The position numbers and the translations under genes are program-made. Shown here piece after piece: positions 6,686 to 7,527 of a stretch of DNA of 7,527 nucleotides (positions within the stretch are counted from its first letter, which is position 1; each line of letters opens with the position of its first letter). This DNA comes from Desulfobacterales bacterium (GTDB taxonomy: Bacteria; Desulfobacterota; Syntrophobacteria; B119-G9). The stretch spans positions 1 through 7,527 of the forward strand of contig JALXAI010000128.1 in the NCBI GenBank assembly GCA_026992215.1, given 5' to 3'. The notes beneath the pieces are model-generated. The model did not search any database, was not told the origin of the DNA, and worked only from the letters and a program-made list of their open reading frames with translations.

Positions 6686-6743
6686 GGTGGCAGGAATTCC
6701 GGGTTTGTGCCCTTAGCGCCAATGGGTGATCTCCTGAGCCACT
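6686..6743 (-). terminator. Long imperfect hairpin after the cysteine-rich gene
   Basis: On the minus strand, GTGGC (6742-6738), a two-base bulge and AGGA (6735-6732) pair with TCCT (6695-6692) and GCCAC (6691-6687). The loop is about 36 bases and can itself fold. It starts 6 bases after the stop of the gene at 6749 and is followed by the T-rich complement of 6674-6685 (CTTCTTTTGCTT). It could be a weak terminator or a 3' structure; the large loop is against a classical intrinsic terminator. Confidence 0.3.
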
Positions 6744-6748
6744 GCGGG

Positions 6749-7255
6749 CTATTTTTTATCCACCTCGGACAAGAAATTGCGAATCGCCAGCTCCAGTTCC
6801 CAGCCCGCAAGTATTTCTCGTCCGACAACCCTTAAGAGGTGATCCATTTTTTCTTGCCCAAGGGCTTTTTCGAGAGATGGGCAAAAGTAGTGTACGCAAA
6901 AATAATATCTCGCGACGAGTTTACATCCGGCCGATCCGACAAAAAAACAATGCTCTTCTACTTCTCTTCGGGTGGGAAGCTCAACTCCCAGCAACAGGTT
7001 CACAAACAGGAGGATGGAATCATAGTTATCTTCCATCCCTTTAAAGCAACAACTTCCCCGGTTTTTTCTGGCACAACTGCTACAAGTTTCTATCACTTTT
7101 GTTTTCTGAAACAAACTCTTTGTATGAAGGATAGCACGTTTGTATTTGTCTAAAAGTGATATTATTCTACTATCTTGAAGTGCTGCTTGCGAATGCAAAG
7201 AATAGAGCCGGTTTGTTTTGTCTATTTGAGTTAGAATCATATCTTTACCGTCCAT
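6749..7255 (-). CDS. Eight-cysteine protein of unknown function, probable metal binder
   Basis: I do not recognise this 168-residue protein by name. It is soluble, with no signal peptide or clear membrane helix. Residues 1-50 are probably helical and cysteine-free. The core holds eight cysteines, 58, 61, 69, 70, 103, 111, 120 and 125, spaced CX2CX7CC, then after 32 residues CX7CX8CX4C. The part RGSCCF (66-71) and the final YYFCVHYFCP (117-126) are the most distinctive. The remainder (127-168) is helical and charged. The CxxC...GxCC pattern recalls the YkgJ-type iron/zinc cluster proteins, but spacing differs and the match is loose. Eight cysteines would suffice for two metal sites or one [4Fe-4S] cluster plus a zinc site; that is inference. 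The start is uncertain: ATG at 7255 has no good ribosome binding site, and ATG at 7240 has only GGTAAAG nearby. The long reading frame and ordered cysteines support a real gene. Confidence 0.72.
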   Translation of the reverse strand: MDGKDMILTQIDKTNRLYSLHSQAALQDSRIISLLDKYKRAILHTKSLFQKTKVIETCSSCARKNRGSCCFKGMEDNYDSILLFVNLLLGVELPTRREVEEHCFFVGSAGCKLVARYYFCVHYFCPSLEKALGQEKMDHLLRVVGREILAGWELELAIRNFLSEVDKK

Positions 7256-7273
7256 TGCAATTTAAACCAATCG

Positions 7274-7296
7274 TAAGAGTTAAAATACTACTCTTA
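7274..7296. repeat. Inverted repeat upstream of the cysteine-rich gene
   Basis: TAAGAGT (7274-7280) and ACTCTTA (7290-7296) are perfect 7-base arms around 9 bases, about 19 bases upstream of the start at 7255. A second, shorter inverted repeat adjoins it: AAGAC (7296-7300) / GTCTT (7308-7312). The position fits an operator or a 5' hairpin. Confidence 0.5.
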
Positions 7297-7351
7297 AGAC
7301 ATGTAACGTCTTTGCGTGTCTTAATTTTCGTCTTGTGTTTTGTCCGTTCGT

Positions 7352-7406
7352 ATCCGCCGCAGGCGGATTTACAACCCTCCAGAGGCGGATCTTCGACCCT
7401 CCAGAG
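7352..7406. repeat. GGCGGAT palindrome with a two-copy 22-base tandem repeat
   Basis: ATCCGCC (7352-7358) and GGCGGAT (7362-7368) form a perfect hairpin with a three-base loop. From 7362 a 22-base unit occurs twice (7362-7383, 7384-7405): GGCGGAT, five variable bases, ACCCTCCAGA. The copies agree at 19 of 22 positions. CCTCCAGAGG (7376-7385) across the junction is itself a short palindrome. This looks like a small dispersed intergenic repeat; no coding is implied. Confidence 0.75.
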
Positions 7407-7410
7407 ATAG

Positions 7411-7422
7411 TGCCATATGGCA
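7411..7422. repeat. Perfect 12-base palindrome
   Basis: TGCCATATGGCA reads the same on both strands. It lies 5 bases after the tandem repeat. It could be a protein-binding site, part of the repeat element, or chance. Confidence 0.5.
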
Positions 7423-7527
7423 TGTCAAGTAGAATTTGTAAGTTTTTTCCGCAGCATAATCATCTTTTCTAAAGCAACTAAGTAACGAAGTGTCCGGAAA
7501 AGGCATCGGTACATGTAGCTGTGGGAG

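Noticed and set aside
6462..6722. 86-codon minus-strand frame in the Nudix/cysteine-rich gap
   Set aside because: It begins with TTG without a ribosome binding site, has poor composition and no recognisable motif.
7256..7270. Sigma-54-like GG...GC boxes just before the cysteine-rich gene
   Set aside because: The GG-to-GC spacing is 8 instead of 10 bases and the site abuts the start codon.

Overview
The window is an ordinary-looking bacterial chromosome segment of middling GC. It has six convincing protein genes, one tRNA gene and short intergenic gaps. Two genes belong to selenium metabolism: selA (selenocysteyl-tRNA synthesis) and yedF (a TusA/DsrE-type protein that co-occurs with selenium use). 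A large GAF/degenerate-GGDEF/TPR protein, a zinc-finger-less DnaJ-like protein and a cysteine-rich metal-binding-type protein complete a set that fits an anaerobe. Desulfobacterota (the former Deltaproteobacteria) is my best guess. This is an inference from gene types, not from a marker sequence, and selenium-using Clostridia cannot be excluded.

Layout, left to right. Bases 1-67 are probably the tail of an unseen upstream gene. selA lies at 68-1480 (+). After a 138-base gap comes a 720-residue TPR protein at 1619-3781 (+). A DnaJ-like gene converges on it at 3835-4740 (-), with a small hairpin between the two stops. A 250-base divergent control region (4741-4990) separates dnaJ from yedF (4991-5599, +). 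yedF is followed at once by a near-consensus promoter, tRNA-Leu(CAA) and an intrinsic terminator (5614-5787). Facing them are a Nudix ADP-ribose-pyrophosphatase-type gene (5845-6393, -) and an eight-cysteine protein of unknown function (6749-7255, -), separated by 355 bases in which I find no gene. The right end (7256-7527) holds inverted repeats upstream of the cysteine-rich gene, a palindrome plus 22-base tandem repeat built on GGCGGAT, and a perfect 12-base palindrome.

How the genes relate. SelA converts Ser-tRNA(Sec) to Sec-tRNA(Sec) using selenophosphate. YedF may handle sulfur or selenium upstream of selenophosphate synthesis, but that role is unproven. selB, selD and tRNA-Sec are not visible, so the pathway must be completed elsewhere. 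The TPR protein sits downstream of selA on the same strand, but the gap and a possible promoter argue against tight coupling.

I see no mobile-element gene, CRISPR array or obvious defence system. The most unusual items are the tandem catalytically dead GGDEF-like domains in the TPR protein, the uncharacterised eight-cysteine protein with inverted repeats upstream, and the repeat cluster at the right edge.
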